From contig ONVR01000257.1 of the NCBI GenBank assembly GCA_900321335.1, positions 1 through 7,237 of the forward strand: a DNA stretch of 7,237 bases, read 5' to 3'. This DNA is from an uncultured Eubacteriales bacterium (GTDB lineage Bacteria > Bacillota > Clostridia > Oscillospirales > Oscillospiraceae). Of the stretch, positions 1 through 5,589 are shown piece by piece. The notes under the pieces are model-generated. The model saw only the letters and a list, made by a program, of their open reading frames with translations. It searched no databases and had not been told where the DNA came from. The translations under genes and the position numbers were made by a program. Position 1 is the first letter of the stretch; each line of letters opens with the position of its first letter.

Positions 1-83
1 CGGCGGTCCCAGATGCGCTGCTGCACGGCAGATTCATAGTTTTGTAGCGTCCAATTCTCTTGTAATTCTTTCAAAGCATCCAT
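1..83 (-). CDS. Probable class I SAM-dependent methyltransferase, N-terminal fragment
   Basis: An open frame begins at an ATG at 83 and runs off the left edge, so only 27 codons are visible. The peptide starts MDALKELQENWTLQNYESAV and continues to IWDR. A tryptophan-rich start with a W-D pair resembles the leader of small SAM-dependent methyltransferases often found beside FecBCD-type transporters in Clostridia; this is from memory and the SAM-binding glycine motif lies outside the window. The start sits 5 nt after the ATPase stop, and a GTGGAG ribosome binding site lies across the end of the ATPase gene, so it should be translated as the last visible member of the riboswitch operon. Reading it as a gene is fairly safe. 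The family assignment is tentative. Confidence 0.55.
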   Translation of the reverse strand, partial: MDALKELQENWTLQNYESAVQQRIWDR

Positions 84-88
84 AGCAT

Positions 89-841
89 TCACTCCACATA
101 TACAAGCTTTCTCCCGTGGACCTCCAGCACCTGGGCCTCGACCTGATAGACGTCGGACAAAAGCTCTGCCGTTACCAGCTGCTCGTCGCCGTAGCAATAG
201 ACGCCGCCCTTGTGGATGAAGAGGAAGCGGTCGCAGTAGCGCAGCGCCAGGTTCAGGTCGTGGATGACCACGATGACGGTCAGCCCGTCGTCCCGGGCGA
301 TCTCCGCGGCGATCCGCATGACCTCATGCTGGTTATGCAGGTCGAGATTGCTGGTGGGCTCGTCCAACAGCAGGATCTTCGGCTGCTGGGCCAGGGCCCT
401 GGCCAGCACGACCTTTTGCAGCTCGCCGCCGGAGAGCTCGTCGGTATAGCGCAGGGCGTAACGCTCCAGGTCCATGCGGCGGATGACGCTGCGGGTTATT
501 TCGAGGTCCTCCTCCGTGGGGTTCATCTTGATGTAGGGCTTGCGGCCCAGCAGCACAGAGTCGAACACCGTGAGCTGCCCCGCGTCCGTCTGCTGCGCCA
601 CATAGGCCATGGTGCGGGCGATCTCCACGCGCTTCATGGCATGGACGCTGACGCCGTCCACCTCGATCGTGCCCTTCTGGGGCTCGTGGATGCGGTTGAA
701 GCACTTCAACAGTGTGGATTTGCCCGCGCCGTTGTTGCCCAGCAGCGCCAGGCAGTGGCCGGCTTCCAGAGAGAAGGACACATCGCTCAGGATGTTCTTC
801 GTGCCCGGATAAGCAAAGCACAGATCCTTGACTTCGATCAT
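89..841 (-). CDS. ABC transporter ATP-binding protein, FecE/BtuD type (probable corrinoid importer)
   Basis: This 250-residue protein is the ATP-hydrolysing subunit of a type II importer and would work as a dimer on the cytoplasmic side of the permease encoded just upstream. All motifs are intact: Walker A GNNGAGKST at 35-43, Q-loop glutamine near 83-84, signature LSGGE at 136-140, Walker B ILLLDEP at 156-162 with E161 as catalytic base, D-loop SNLD at 164-167 and H-loop H194. The length is normal for the FecE/FepC/BtuD family. The ATG at 841 overlaps the permease stop in an ATGA, and GGGAGG lies just upstream, so the two are translationally coupled. The family alone does not separate siderophore, haem and B12 importers; the cobalamin riboswitch at the head of the operon favours a corrinoid. 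Confidence 0.95.
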   Translation of the reverse strand: MIEVKDLCFAYPGTKNILSDVSFSLEAGHCLALLGNNGAGKSTLLKCFNRIHEPQKGTIEVDGVSVHAMKRVEIARTMAYVAQQTDAGQLTVFDSVLLGRKPYIKMNPTEEDLEITRSVIRRMDLERYALRYTDELSGGELQKVVLARALAQQPKILLLDEPTSNLDLHNQHEVMRIAAEIARDDGLTVIVVIHDLNLALRYCDRFLFIHKGGVYCYGDEQLVTAELLSDVYQVEAQVLEVHGRKLVYVE

Positions 842-1899
842 CGCCGCTTCCCTCCCTTGAAGATCAGATAGAGGAAGAGCGGGGCGCCCAGGAAAGAGGT
901 GATGGCGCCGATGGGCAGCACCACGGGCTGCACGATCAGCCGTGCCACCGTGTCGCTCAGGAGCAGCAGCACGGAGCCCATCAGGGCGCTGGCGGGCAGC
1001 AGGTAGCGGTAATCGCTGCCGACGACCCGGCGCATCAGATGCGGCGCGATAAGGCCGATGAAGTTGATGATGCCGATATAGGAGACGATGACCGAGGCCG
1101 TCAGTGAGCTCACCACCATGCTGCTGAGCAGCAGGCGGTCGGTGTTGACACCCAGGCCCTTGGCCGTGCTCTCGCCGCTTTGCAGGGCGTTGTAGTTCCA
1201 GCGGTTCCAGAGAAAGAAGATCAGCGCGCCTGCCACGACGATGGACATAATGATGATCTCCCGCCAGGAGGTGCTACCCAGGCTGCCGAAGGTCCAAAAC
1301 ACCACGGCGGCCACCTTCACATCGTCGGCAAAGTATTGCAGCAGCGTCGTGCCGCCGGAAAAAAGCGAGCTCAGCGCCACGCCGGAGAGAATCATGGTCT
1401 GGGGCGTGATCTTCTTGATTCGGCTCAGTCCCAGCACCACAAATGTCGAGAGCATGGAGCCCACAAAGGCGCAGATCGACGTGGTGTAGGGGTTGGAGAT
1501 CGCCACGCCGTCCAGCGTCTGGCTCTGCATCCCGGCGTCCAGGGCGATGATGGCGAAAGCGGCGCCGAAGGCCGCGCCCTGGGACACGCCGAGGGTGGAG
1601 GACGAAGCCAGCGGGTTGCGCAGAATGCTCTGCATCACGCAGCCCACCGCCGCCAGTCCGATGCCCGCGACGATAGCCGTCACCACTCTGGGCAGGCGCA
1701 GGTTGAACACCACGACCTTTTCCTTCGCGGTGCCGTGCCCCAACAGCGTCATCGCCACCTGCTTAATCGTCAGCCCGGAAGAACCGCTGGCAATCGCCAC
1801 AAGAGCGATTGCCAGCGTGAGGATGACCATCAGAACCAGAAACAGGCGCTTGAAGCGAATGTATTTGCTGTATTCAGTTTCAAGCTGTTGTTCCGGCAT
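838..1899 (-). CDS. ABC transporter permease, FecCD/BtuC family (probable corrinoid importer)
   Basis: This 353-residue membrane protein would form the homodimeric channel of the importer. A first membrane segment lies at about 19-39, and hydrophobic segments follow to the C terminus, consistent with the roughly ten helices of BtuC. Family signatures are clear: RLPRV at 68-72, NPLA at 95-98 followed by a Gly/Ala-rich helix, IGIINFIGLIAPHLMR at 275-290 (the region next to the ATPase-contacting loop), and LPIGAITSFLGAP at 328-340. The start ATG lies 2 nt after the stop of the binding-protein gene, whose last codons supply a GGTGAG ribosome binding site, and the end overlaps the ATPase start by 4 nt. 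Substrate is inferred from the operon's riboswitch, not from this sequence. Confidence 0.94.
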   Translation of the reverse strand: MPEQQLETEYSKYIRFKRLFLVLMVILTLAIALVAIASGSSGLTIKQVAMTLLGHGTAKEKVVVFNLRLPRVVTAIVAGIGLAAVGCVMQSILRNPLASSSTLGVSQGAAFGAAFAIIALDAGMQSQTLDGVAISNPYTTSICAFVGSMLSTFVVLGLSRIKKITPQTMILSGVALSSLFSGGTTLLQYFADDVKVAAVVFWTFGSLGSTSWREIIIMSIVVAGALIFFLWNRWNYNALQSGESTAKGLGVNTDRLLLSSMVVSSLTASVIVSYIGIINFIGLIAPHLMRRVVGSDYRYLLPASALMGSVLLLLSDTVARLIVQPVVLPIGAITSFLGAPLFLYLIFKGGKRR

Positions 1900-1901
1900 G
1901 T

Positions 1902-3104
1902 TTACTCACCGATCGTCATCTGTCCGAAACCGATGCCGTTGTCATCCAGCACCTTGAGGTAGTCCATGCCGATCATGGTGTTGAAGATCTCCTCCGCCTT
2001 GGCGTTGAAGTCCACATCCGCAAACTGCTCGGGATAGATGATGGTGCCGGCATAGTAAGCGTCGGCAATGGCGAGCTCCATGTTGGTGGAGAAGTAGTTG
2101 AAGTTGACCTGGGAGTAGAGCTTGCCCTCCTGCACGGCCCGGAGGTTGTCATAGAAGGCCTTGTTGGTGGCGTAGTCCTCGTTCACCAGGTACATGTTGC
2201 TGGGGTTCAGGAAGATGATATCCGGATCCCAGACGGTGACCTGCTCCAGGTCCACCAGGAAAGCGCCCTTTTCGCCGGTCTCGTCGGCAACGTTCTTGGC
2301 ATTGATGGCCACGAAAGGCGGATACTTCGCGGAAGTGCCCTCAAAGCCGTGGGGGCCGCGGAAGCCCATACCGCCGTTATAAACGGCCGGCTTCTCCTCC
2401 TCGGGGATATCCTTGGTGCGCTCGTTCATATCGTCGATCCAGCCCTGGATGGCTTTGCAGACCGTCTCGGCATGCTCAGCGGTGCCGGCCACCTCGCCGA
2501 TCACCATCAGGGAATCCTGGAACTTCTTGTCCGTGAAGCCATTGGCGGTGATCGCAATGACCGGGATCTCAAGCTGGGTCTGCAGTTCGTCGGCCTTGGC
2601 CGCCTCGCTCGTCTGCATGATGATAACCTCGGGGTCCAGGACCACCAGCTCCTCGGTGTAGACGGTATCCCCGCTGCCGCCGGAGGAAACAGCGGTGCAG
2701 TTGGCGAAATACTTGTGCGCGGCATAGGCAAAGGGCATGCCGGGGTCGCCCTTGATCTCCAGCTCGGAGAGGCCGACGACCTTCTCCGCAGCGCCGGCGT
2801 AAACGATGAAGCGGGCTGCGCTGCCGAGGCCGACGATCTCATTCACCTCGCCGGGGATCTCCACGCTGCGGCCCAGCACGTCGGTGACGGTGCGGGGACC
2901 AGCGGGGGCGGGCGCCTCCGTGGGGGCAGGGGCCTCAGTAGCCTTAGGGGCTTCGGTGGCCTTCGGGGCCTCGGTAGCTTTCGGAGCTTCCGTCGCGGCG
3001 GGAGCCTCGGTGGCGGCGGGGGTCTCGGTCTTGGTGCCGCCGCAGCCGGTGAGGATGCCGATCATCAGGATGGCGGCCAGAAGAATGGCGATGGTTCTTT
3101 TCAT
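1902..3104 (-). CDS. ABC transporter substrate-binding lipoprotein (Peripla_BP_2 type, probable corrinoid binder)
   Basis: The 400-residue protein begins with a lipoprotein signal peptide: MKR, a hydrophobic stretch to about 18, and lipobox LTGC with C21 as the lipidated cysteine. A TEAPxx hexapeptide repeat (about 32-67) then tethers the domain to the membrane. The binding fold starts near 72 with TVTDVLGRSVEIP, typical of Fe/B12-type clamshell binding proteins; VVLDPEVII at 154-162 and VWDPDIIFL at 291-299 are the usual pre-strand motifs of the two lobes. The loop NGGMGFRGPHGFEG at 243-256 may line the ligand pocket. AAAGGA lies 10 nt upstream of the ATG. It would hand substrate to the permease encoded 2 nt downstream. 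A BtuF-like role is inferred from the upstream cobalamin riboswitch; haem, siderophore or oxyanion binders share this fold. Confidence 0.92.
   Translation of the reverse strand: MKRTIAILLAAILMIGILTGCGGTKTETPAATEAPAATEAPKATEAPKATEAPKATEAPAPTEAPAPAGPRTVTDVLGRSVEIPGEVNEIVGLGSAARFIVYAGAAEKVVGLSELEIKGDPGMPFAYAAHKYFANCTAVSSGGSGDTVYTEELVVLDPEVIIMQTSEAAKADELQTQLEIPVIAITANGFTDKKFQDSLMVIGEVAGTAEHAETVCKAIQGWIDDMNERTKDIPEEEKPAVYNGGMGFRGPHGFEGTSAKYPPFVAINAKNVADETGEKGAFLVDLEQVTVWDPDIIFLNPSNMYLVNEDYATNKAFYDNLRAVQEGKLYSQVNFNYFSTNMELAIADAYYAGTIIYPEQFADVDFNAKAEEIFNTMIGMDYLKVLDDNGIGFGQMTIGE
2904..3011 (-). repeat. 18-bp tandem repeat encoding six TEAPxx units
   Basis: Six consecutive 18-bp units encode TEAPAA, TEAPKA (three times) and TEAPAP (twice), residues 32-67 of the substrate-binding lipoprotein. 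The units differ at wobble positions, so this is an old or codon-diversified array rather than a fresh slippage product. Such Pro/Ala/Glu/Thr linkers are common between the lipid anchor and the folded domain of Firmicute lipoproteins. Copy number may vary between strains. Confidence 0.9.
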
Positions 3105-3173
3105 TTTGTCATTTCCTTTCTGTATTGTTAATTATTGATTTTTCCTGTAGGCTTATGGGATTATGACTTGCCC

Positions 3174-3202
3174 ATCATACACGGACGTTTTTCGACGCGC
3201 AA
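3174..3202 (-). promoter_or_regulatory. Possible internal promoter ahead of the binding-protein gene
   Basis: On the minus strand a TATGAT -10 (3179-3174) lies exactly 17 nt after a weak TTGCGC -35 (3202-3197), about 70 nt before the lipoprotein ATG. It would give some transporter expression independent of the riboswitch terminator. The -35 matches consensus only in its first three bases, so this may be chance. Confidence 0.25.
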
Positions 3203-3222
3203 GCTCCCCCGGGGGATGTTTT

Positions 3223-3636
3223 TTACGGTTTTCTGCCGTGCATATGGCCCGGACCGGGGCCCATGTTCCAGGGTTTGATGTCCAGAATCGGGGTACCCTC
3301 CAGCATATCTGCGCCGTCCACGGTGAGCCTGCTGCCATCGACGGCCAGCACGTCCACCACCGTCACGCCGATGCCATTGGGGCGCATGGGACAGCGGGTA
3401 TTGAACAGGCCCGTCATGCGCTTTTCAAAGTGGGAAAAAGCGATGCAGCTGTAGCCCTCGGACTTGTGGAAATAGAAGAGGATCTGCAGCTTCTTTCCCG
3501 GCACGATGTCCGTCAGACCTTCCACGAATTCCGGATAGATCTCGATCTCTTCTTTTCGTCCTCCAAAGCGCTCCGTTTCGGCTTCTGCCGGCGCGACGGA
3601 GACCACCTCGCCGATGGGCTTCATTACGATTTCCAT
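3223..3636 (-). CDS. tsaA: Short TsaA/TrmO-family protein (putative SAM-dependent tRNA m6t6A methyltransferase)
   Basis: The protein has 137 residues when started at the ATG at 3636. That start has GGAGG 7 nt upstream, while the in-frame ATG at 3642 is only 1 nt from it and is unlikely to be used. TrmO (TsaA/YaeB) uses SAM to methylate N6 of t6A37 in threonine tRNA. The fold is recognisable from KPIGEV at 6-11, TRCPMRPNGIG at 80-90 and DGADMLEGTPILDIKPW at 107-123. E. coli TrmO is about 235 residues; here only the N-terminal beta-barrel domain is present and it ends in a Gly/His-rich tail (GPGPGHMHGRKP), so tRNA activity is not assured. It is the first gene after the cobalamin riboswitch and terminator and precedes the transporter by 118 nt. 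Family confident; biological role in this operon unknown. Confidence 0.88.
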   Translation of the reverse strand: MEIVMKPIGEVVSVAPAEAETERFGGRKEEIEIYPEFVEGLTDIVPGKKLQILFYFHKSEGYSCIAFSHFEKRMTGLFNTRCPMRPNGIGVTVVDVLAVDGSRLTVDGADMLEGTPILDIKPWNMGPGPGHMHGRKP

Positions 3637-3661
3637 TGTCATTCCTCCAATCTGTCAACAC

Positions 3662-3694
3662 AAAAATCGCCCTGCCGGGCACGGCAGGGCGATT
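3662..3694 (-). terminator. Intrinsic terminator, expression platform of the cobalamin riboswitch
   Basis: A perfect 13-bp stem (3694-3682 with 3677-3665) closes a 4-nt loop and runs into five T residues on the minus strand. It lies between the aptamer and the first gene, 26 nt before the TsaA start codon. It is the expected OFF structure: ligand binding would let it form and stop transcription before the operon. A competing 6-bp hairpin, AGGGCG (3706-3701) with CGCCCT in the 5' arm of the terminator, is a candidate antiterminator; this last part is inference. Confidence 0.92.
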
Positions 3695-3709
3695 GAAAGC
3701 CGCCCTTCT

Positions 3710-3849
3710 CCGATCCACCGTCGGCCAGGGTAGAGATACCTCCGCACGGGCGATCTGACTTGTCCGAAGTCCTCGGACTCACAGTGGCGGGACCGTACCG
3801 GAGTTGCACCGGTTTCTCCCGACGCGGGGCAGTTCAATTAACGGCTACC
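3710..3849 (-). promoter_or_regulatory. Cobalamin (B12) riboswitch aptamer
   Basis: Read on the minus strand, the region has the cobalamin riboswitch core: GGTGCAACTCCGG (about 3812-3800), then GGTCCCGCCACTGTGA, then the B12-box-like AAGTCAGATCGCCCG (about 3762-3748). Helices can be drawn: GGTAG (3849-3845) with CTACC (3733-3729) as closing stem, CCGC with GCGG and CGGG with CCCG as the next stems, CCGG/CCGG around the TGCAACT loop, and a short GTCCG/CGGAC hairpin where many cobalamin riboswitches have a long P7-P11 arm. Downstream, CCGA/TCGG closes a loop CGGTGGA whose CGGTGG (3720-3715) is complementary to CCACTG (3787-3782), matching the known L5-L13 kissing contact. It should shut off the downstream operon when cobalamin is plentiful. 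Confidence 0.93.
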
Positions 3850-3859
3850 AGTATATAGG

Positions 3860-3882
3860 TGTATCGGTATCGCTGCGATACA
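3860..3882. promoter_or_regulatory. Nested inverted and direct repeat in the divergent promoter region
   Basis: TGTATCG at 3860-3866 is the exact inverse of CGATACA at 3876-3882, and a second GTATCG at 3867-3872 forms a tighter palindrome with CGATAC at 3876-3881 around CTG. The site lies just upstream of the riboswitch leader and about 90 nt before the TetR start. It could be a protein-binding site for the riboswitch operon promoter. A clear -35/-10 pair for that operon was not found; TATACT at 3855-3850 (minus strand) is a candidate -10 but would start transcription inside the proposed closing stem of the aptamer. Confidence 0.4.
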
Positions 3883-3915
3883 TTTTTGGGATTTCTGTGT
3901 CATTACAAAACGGTA

Positions 3916-3945
3916 TTGGTATTATTGTCTCGCGCCTGCTACAAT
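3916..3945 (+). promoter_or_regulatory. Probable extended -10 promoter of the TetR-flavodoxin-EamA unit
   Basis: TTGGTA (3916-3921) and TACAAT (3940-3945) are separated by 18 nt, and the -10 is preceded directly by TGC, an extended -10 element. Transcription would start around 3952, giving a short leader before the ribosome binding site at 3964-3968. Confidence 0.6.
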
Positions 3946-3946
3946 A
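3923..3946. promoter_or_regulatory. Candidate TetR operator overlapping the promoter
   Basis: TATTGT (3923-3928) and ACAATA (3941-3946) form a perfect 6-bp inverted repeat with a 12-nt spacer, covering the spacer and -10 of the promoter in front of the TetR gene. The position suits autorepression by a TetR dimer. Assignment rests on symmetry and position alone. Confidence 0.4.
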
Positions 3947-3974
3947 TGGACCGTAATCTGGAAGGAGGTCGGAT

Positions 3975-4520
3975 ATGGACAACAACGCCGCGAAAAAGAT
4001 CGCCGTGACAGAGGGTCTCATTAAGGACGCTTTTCTCACCGCCCTGAAACGTGAAACGTATGCCGAGATCACCGTCAGCGATATCTGCCGCCTCGCCAAC
4101 ATCGGCCGGAGCACCTTCTACCGCCGTTACGAGTCCATCCCCTTCGTGGTCAATGATGTCTTTGCGGACATGCTCAGCAGCATTTCCAATGTCCACGAGC
4201 ACGTGATGGGCACGGACATGCTGTGTAAAACGCCGCTGTGTCAGTTTGTGCGGGAGAATGAGAAGTACAGCGTGATCCTGGTGGATTCCGCGCTGTCGGA
4301 GGCCTTCATCAGTTATGCCGTGGAAAATCGCATCGACTCTGTGGCGGATGACCGGACTGATCTGAACGAGGCGCAGAAGCGGACGCTGAAGGAATATCTG
4401 CTGTCCGGCTGTGTCTATGTGATCCGGCGCAATCTGCGGGCCGACGCGGACAAATGGGACAGCTTCAAGTGTGTGATAGACGAGTTCATCCGCAACGGCT
4501 GTCATCTGGTAAATGCATAA
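3975..4520 (+). CDS. TetR/AcrR-family transcriptional regulator
   Basis: A 181-residue one-component repressor-type protein. The N-terminal domain shows the usual TetR helix-turn-helix: ITVSDICRLANIGRSTFYRR at 32-51, with the conserved T33, A41, G44 and the TFY recognition-helix core. The C-terminal part (about 60-181) is helical and variable, as expected of a ligand-binding and dimerisation domain; it resembles the TetR_C_7/DhaS-like type, which is a weak guess. GGAGG ends 6 nt before the ATG. It is followed after 23 nt by the flavodoxin gene in the same direction, and a palindrome overlaps its promoter, so it probably controls itself plus the flavodoxin and EamA genes. Its inducer cannot be read from the sequence. 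Confidence 0.9.
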   Translation: MDNNAAKKIAVTEGLIKDAFLTALKRETYAEITVSDICRLANIGRSTFYRRYESIPFVVNDVFADMLSSISNVHEHVMGTDMLCKTPLCQFVRENEKYSVILVDSALSEAFISYAVENRIDSVADDRTDLNEAQKRTLKEYLLSGCVYVIRRNLRADADKWDSFKCVIDEFIRNGCHLVNA

Positions 4521-4543
4521 CAAAGGGACAAAAGGAGGAGCAC

Positions 4544-5047
4544 ATGAAACTTGCAGTCATCTATGAATCCGTGACCGGGAACACAAAGCAGGCGGCGGAG
4601 TGGATCGCCGCGGGCATGAACGCCGTTGCGGGCGTTGAGGCTCGGGCCTTCCCTATCGATGCCGTGGACGAGTCCTTTGTGAAGGAGGCTATGGGCGCCG
4701 TCATCGGCTGCCCCTCCTACATGGCGTCCATAACGCCCAACCTGCGCGCCTGGCTGATGCAGGCGGCGAAGCTGGGTCTTGCCGGGAAGCTGGGCGGCGC
4801 CTTTGCCACCGAGCAGTACACCCACGGCGGCGGAGAGCTGGTCATCCAAACGATCCTGACCAACGAGCTCTGCTTCGGGATGCTCTGCTATTCCGGCGGC
4901 GCGGCCATGGGACGGCCCTGCATCCACATCGGGCCCATCGCCGTGAACGGCAACATTGAAGCCCACAACGGCATGGCGCATTACGAGGCGAACTTCCGCG
5001 TCTTCGGCGAGCGGTTTGCCAAGAAGGCCGCGGAGCTGTTCGCCTGA
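4544..5047 (+). CDS. Flavodoxin family protein (WrbA-like)
   Basis: A 167-residue flavodoxin-fold protein that should bind FMN and carry electrons or reduce quinone-like substrates in the cytoplasm. The FMN phosphate loop is SVTGNT at 9-14 in the first strand-loop-helix. GCPSYMASITPNLRAWL at 55-71 and GGAFATEQYTHGGGELVIQT at 84-103 match the two FMN-ring loops of WrbA-type NAD(P)H:quinone oxidoreductases. The length suits a stand-alone flavodoxin. The start at 4544 is set by AAAGGAGG at 4531-4538; an upstream in-frame start inside the TetR gene has no ribosome binding site and would add non-family sequence. It lies 23 nt after the regulator, suggesting regulated redox stress or electron-transfer use. 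The exact partner is unknown. Confidence 0.9.
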   Translation: MKLAVIYESVTGNTKQAAEWIAAGMNAVAGVEARAFPIDAVDESFVKEAMGAVIGCPSYMASITPNLRAWLMQAAKLGLAGKLGGAFATEQYTHGGGELVIQTILTNELCFGMLCYSGGAAMGRPCIHIGPIAVNGNIEAHNGMAHYEANFRVFGERFAKKAAELFA

Positions 5048-5055
5048 TATCAGGC
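5042..5055. repeat. Perfect 14-bp palindrome at the flavodoxin stop codon
   Basis: GCCTGATATCAGGC reads the same on both strands and includes the TGA stop of the flavodoxin gene. It has no loop or T tract, so it is not a terminator. It may be a protein site or chance. Confidence 0.5.
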
Positions 5056-5094
5056 TTGAAACAGTGCACTCCATCGACGAACGAGGTGGGAACG

Positions 5095-5508
5095 ATGTGG
5101 TTTTGGTTTGCTTTGGGCTCGGCCGTTTTTGCTGCGCTGACCTCGATTTTGGCAAAGGTCGGCATCGAGGGAGTCAACTCCAATCTTGCAACGGCGATCC
5201 GAACGGTCGTGGTCGTGATCATGGCCTGGGGCATGGTCTTCCTCACGAATGCGCAGGGCGGCATTTCCGATATTTCAAAGAAGAGCTGGATCTTCCTCAT
5301 TCTTTCCGGGCTTGCGACCGGAGCGTCCTGGCTTTGCTATTACAAAGCCCTTCAGCTGGGCGAAGCATCCAAGGTCGTGCCCATCGACAAGCTCAGCGTC
5401 ATCATTACATTGGTGCTCGCCTTCGTTTTCCTGCACGAGAAGTTCACGGCAAAATCCCTGATCGGCTGCGCGCTGATCGGCGCGGGAACGCTGCTGATGG
5501 TGTTGTAG
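5095..5508 (+). CDS. EamA/DMT-superfamily small membrane transporter
   Basis: This is a single EamA repeat of 137 residues. The chosen ATG at 5095 is preceded by GAGGTGGG (5083-5090) and starts directly with the first membrane helix (MWFWFALGSAVFAALTSILA). A TTG at 5056 would add 13 polar residues and has no good ribosome binding site. About four to five helices can be drawn: 2-20, 31-50, 64-83, a re-entrant or short stretch near 93-97, 99-114 and 121-137. The motif YKALQLGEASKVVPIDKLSVIIT (from 83) and FLHEKFT (112-118) are typical of EamA domains. Most DMT exporters have two such repeats, so this protein would have to dimerise. Substrate unknown. It lies 47 nt after the flavodoxin gene and is the last gene before a strong terminator. 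Confidence 0.88.
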   Translation: MWFWFALGSAVFAALTSILAKVGIEGVNSNLATAIRTVVVVIMAWGMVFLTNAQGGISDISKKSWIFLILSGLATGASWLCYYKALQLGEASKVVPIDKLSVIITLVLAFVFLHEKFTAKSLIGCALIGAGTLLMVL

Positions 5509-5543
5509 TATGCCGATATCTGCGGTGAAAAACAACACAGCAC

Positions 5544-5588
5544 ATGATGCCGACGGCAAAAACGCCGTCGGCATCATTCTCTCCTTTT
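5544..5588 (+). terminator. Intrinsic terminator after the EamA gene
   Basis: A perfect 14-bp stem (5544-5557 with 5564-5577), rich in G+C, closes the loop AAAAAC and is followed by the T-rich tail TCTCTCCTTTT. It sits 36 nt after the EamA stop and separates the TetR unit from the promoter of the ArsR-ChrA unit. Confidence 0.85.
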
Positions 5589-5589
5589 A

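Noticed and set aside
116..871. Long plus-strand open frame (251 codons) opposite the ATPase gene
   Set aside because: It lies antisense to a gene with every ABC motif, has a low-complexity Asp/Val/Gln-rich product and no family features. It is open only because of G+C-rich codon use on the other strand.
1180..1962. Plus-strand frame (260 codons) opposite the permease
   Set aside because: The product is rich in His, Arg, Gln and Gly with no domain pattern; it is a shadow of the FecCD permease.
1902..3104. Ferric siderophore or haem uptake as the transporter's function
   Set aside because: The FecBCD-type families would allow it, but the operon starts with a cobalamin riboswitch and terminator and no Fur-box-like palindrome was seen, so a corrinoid is preferred. 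It is not fully excluded.
2349..3131. Plus-strand frame (260 codons) opposite the lipoprotein gene
   Set aside because: Its Gly/Arg/Leu repeat at the end is just the antisense reading of the TEAPxx repeat, and no ribosome binding site or family motif supports it.
3939..4523. Minus-strand frame (194 codons) opposite the TetR gene
   Set aside because: It is the antisense of a clear TetR protein and has no recognisable family.
4454..4543. Upstream start for the flavodoxin gene inside the TetR gene
   Set aside because: The added residues are an out-of-frame reading of the TetR C terminus, and the strong AAAGGAGG at 4531 directs initiation at 4544.
5056..5094. TTG start 13 codons upstream for the EamA gene
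   Set aside because: It has no ribosome binding site and adds a polar leader ahead of the first helix; ATG 5095 has GAGGTGGG in front.
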